In this document: one piece after another, positions 3,612-5,754 of the stretch
How positions within the stretch are numbered: position 1 is the first letter of the stretch
Layout of the letters: the number at the start of each line of letters is the position of its first letter
NCBI GenBank assembly: GCA_016179715.1
Contig: JACPCQ010000012.1
Coordinates: 1-5,754 of the forward strand
Length of the DNA: 5,754 nt
Direction of reading: 5' to 3'
From: Parcubacteria group bacterium
Lineage (GTDB): Bacteria; Patescibacteriota; Minisyncoccia; JACPCQ01
Made by a program: the position numbers and the translations under genes
Notes under the pieces: generated by a model
The model's database searches: none
Told to the model about the DNA's origin: nothing
Seen by the model: only the letters and a program-made list of their open reading frames with translations

Positions 3612-5754
3612 AGATTTCTTACACAACTTGGCATCGGGGACCGCATAACACTTGGCGCGGGAGGAGAAACGCGCACGATTGTCTCCATCGCAAGCGACAC
3701 GTCACTTGCTGTAGACACGCCGTTTGCCAATGCGACAACTTCTGTGACAGCGACACAGCTTCCAAGCGTTGCGCGCTTTGATACAAGTTCCGGCTCTACG
3801 CGCTTTCTTATTACCGACCAGGGGCGAATTGGTATCGGCACCACTTCCCCGTTTACAAATTTTGCCGTTGTTGGAGACACCTATATTGACGGCACGCTGA
3901 CGGCAACAAATCTGAACGCGACGGGAACCATCTCTTTTTCCGGAACGGGTACGTCTACTTTCGGCGGGCCGATAGCGCACGAGTCCGGAGATTTTATTGT
4001 CTCAAGAGGCGGCTCCGGGAATCTTTTACTCAATCCCTACGGCGGCAATGTCGGTGTCGGGACCTCAAGCCCGGCACAATTTTTTTCAGTTGCGGGAAAT
4101 GGCTATGTGACCGGCGGGTTTGGTGTGGGGATTGCAACAACCTCAAGCGGTGCGCTGGAAACCACAAGCAATATTTATGGCGGCGGGACGCTTTATATTA
4201 CCGGCACCTCCACGCTTGCGGGAGTTTCGGCAGGATACATCACCGGTTCGAGTAATCTGGATATTTCAAGAAACGGGACATTTGGTGGCACGCTCACCAG
4301 TGTCGGAAATATTGGCGCGGGAACATCTTCGCCTTCCGCAGCACTTGGGGTTCAGGGCAACGCACTTATTTCCGGCGATCTCGCGGTTGCCAACATTACC
4401 GCAACAGGCACGCTCACCATAAACGGCTCAACGCTTTTTACCGATACGGGCACAAGCACATTTGCAGGCGGGGTCAGCGCGGTTGGAGCCGACTTGAGGT
4501 TCGCAACAATTTTTGGGAATTTCCTGCTTGGCAATGGGGCGGGAACAACGACGATTTTTGGCACGGGGATAGGCGTGGGTATCGCAACCGCAACTCCGGC
4601 AAGCAGGTTTTCGGTACAAGGAAACGCCTTAATTTCGGGGAATCTTTCTGTTGCGGGCGTGACAGCAACAGGAACAATCACGTTCTCCGGAGTTGCGACA
4701 GATATGTTGCTCGCGCTAAACAGTAACGGACAACTCGTCTCCACCTCAACTCCCACCGCGGCAAGATATTTGGCAACATCTTCTGTGGCATCAATCTTTC
4801 CGTATGCAAGCACCACCGCCATTACCGCATCGGGCACCGCAAGCACGACCGCGCTCGTGGTGTCGGGTCTCACATCAGGCCGCGTGCCATACATCACGAC
4901 TGCCGGGCTCTTTACCGACGACACCGACCTTACCTTTGACGGGTCGCGCCTCACTTCCACATACGCAAGCACGACCGTCTTGTCTGCAAGCAACTCGGCA
5001 TACTTTGCAACATCGGGTGGGTTGGTGGGGATTGGCACTACTTCACCCGCGCAACTCCTCTCGGTGCACGGCAATCTCTACACATCGGGCTCTGCTTTCT
5101 TTGGCGGGGCAATCACGGCAACCTCAACGCTCACACTCTCGGGACAGGGGACGGACATGCTGGTTGCGCTTAACTCCTTGGGAGCGCTCGTCTCTACCTC
5201 CACCCACACCGCAGCCTACTACCTTGCAACCTCAAGCACGGCCTCCATATTTGCCGGAGGCGCCTCCTTCGGAGACTCCAACATTACCAACGTCGGCAGC
5301 ATTGCGCTGGATTCACTTTCCTCTGACGCAGGCACAAGCATCACGGTCACTCTGGGAACAGACGCAGGTGACGACTTCATTGTGGGCAACAACTCGGCCT
5401 TGGTTGTGGAAGGGGACACTGACCGCGTGGGGATTGGCACCTCAAGTCCCGCGCAGCGCCTCTCCGTGCAAGGCAACCTCTACACCTCGGGCACAAGCTT
5501 CTTCGGAGGAACAATCACCGCCACCGGCACAGTTGCGCTCACGCCCTCCGCCCGCACTTCGGGCGTCACACCGTACCTCACCCTCACCGGAGCAGCAGAC
5601 ACGGGACTGACAGCAGGGACCGAAGCCCCCGACCTGCAATTCAACCTTGCGCGTACCAAAACGCACGCCACAGGCGCCATTGCCTTGCAGCGCGACATCC
5701 TGATTAACGCCGCTACCCATGCATCAGCCGACTACGGCTCAAACATCACGGACT
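3534..5754 (+). CDS. Surface fibre protein, 3' continuation with VGIGTTSP-type repeats (out of frame with its 5' part, runs off the window)
   Basis: The frame at 3534 (CAG GGC CGT) stays open for 740 codons to the last base, with no stop. It begins in the second 79-bp copy and has no good own start (a GTG at 3594 is the best in-frame option), so it is best read as the rest of the gene at 1589. The product is Gly/Ser/Thr/Ala-rich with no membrane segment. It carries repeated (V/I)G(I/V)GT(T/S)SPxxxxxVxG units, for example RIGIGTTSPFTNFAVVG, NVGVGTSSPAQFFSVAG, VGIGTTSPAQLLSVHG and VGIGTSSPAQRLSVQG. Each is followed by short strands such as TATGTITFSG and STSTPTAARYLATSS. Such motifs are known from phage-tail-fibre-like surface proteins, often ending in a trimerising S74 intramolecular chaperone, which would lie beyond the window. 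Near the end, TPYLTLTGAADTGLTAGTEAPD resembles a module I recall from Parcubacterial fibre proteins. Inferred role: extracellular trimeric stalk or adhesin. Confidence 0.8.
4575..5252 (+). repeat. Pair of long diverged stalk modules
   Basis: The stretch 4575-4799 and the stretch 5025-5252 encode aligned modules about 75 residues long. Each has the VGIGTTSP-like start, a GTITFSG/STLTLSG strand, ATDMLLALNSNGQLVSTST against GTDMLVALNSLGALVSTST, then TAARYLATSSVASIF against TAAYYLATSSTASIF. DNA identity is clearly lower than protein similarity. A third unit starting at 5427 matches only the first 35 to 40 residues. Confidence 0.75.

Larger units (their letters stand above)
3413..5476 (+). repeat. 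Eight VGIGTTSP-type protein repeats in the fibre stalk
   Basis: Repeat motifs begin at 3413 (VGVATSTRLSTFTVQG), 3825 (RIGIGTTSPFTNFAVVG), 4047 (NVGVGTSSPAQFFSVAG), 4122 (GVGIATTSSGALETTS), 4308 (NIGAGTSSPSAALGVQG), 4575 (VGIATATPASRFSVQG), 5025 (VGIGTTSPAQLLSVHG) and 5427 (VGIGTSSPAQRLSVQG). Spacing is irregular, between 75 and about 450 bases. The repeats agree in protein but use different codons, so they are old duplications, unlike the exact 79-bp one. Confidence 0.8.

Noticed and set aside
4352..5074. A 240-codon minus-strand frame and the + strand frame 4804-5610 in another phase
   Set aside because: Both are shadows of the open fibre frame; their biased Pro/Val or Ser/Pro composition is the repeat sequence read out of phase.

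Overview
The window looks like a chromosomal piece of a Patescibacteria (Candidate Phyla Radiation) bacterium, most likely of the Parcubacteria group. This is inferred from gene style, not from a marker gene. The clues are a giant fibre protein with an excisionase-like helix-turn-helix at its N-terminus followed by one membrane segment and many VGIGTTSP-type repeats, an AT-rich heptad-patterned intergenic inverted repeat, weak or absent Shine-Dalgarno sites, and small versions of standard genes. The genetic code appears standard. All convincing genes are on the + strand.

Layout. Positions 1-236 hold the last 77 codons of murC (peptidoglycan precursor synthesis). Positions 237-529 are an AT-rich spacer containing a small hairpin and a long imperfect inverted repeat built of 7-nt steps, with possible promoters for the next gene. 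Positions 530-1054 encode a compact type I signal peptidase (lepB) with all catalytic boxes, followed by a rho-independent terminator at 1100-1141. Positions 1142-1522 contain no convincing protein gene. They do contain several inverted repeats, two further terminator-like hairpins (1326-1352 and 1411-1454) and a TATAAT promoter (1518-1523), so a small RNA or attenuated leader is possible but unproven.

From about 1589 to the end of the window runs one very large gene for a membrane-anchored surface fibre: cytoplasmic HTH domain, linker, one transmembrane helix, then a long Gly/Ser/Thr/Ala-rich extracellular beta-repeat stalk. As given, it is interrupted at 3559 by an exact 79-bp tandem duplication (3454-3532 and 3533-3611). 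Because 79 is not a multiple of 3, the frame shifts and a stop follows within eight residues. Removing one copy restores one open frame to the window end (at least 1,362 codons, C-terminus not reached). The duplication is either a real, possibly reversible, on/off mutation or an assembly artefact; the sequence alone cannot decide.

The genes fit a cell-envelope theme: wall precursor synthesis, processing of exported proteins, and a surface fibre. The terminators and separate promoters suggest independent transcription units rather than one operon.
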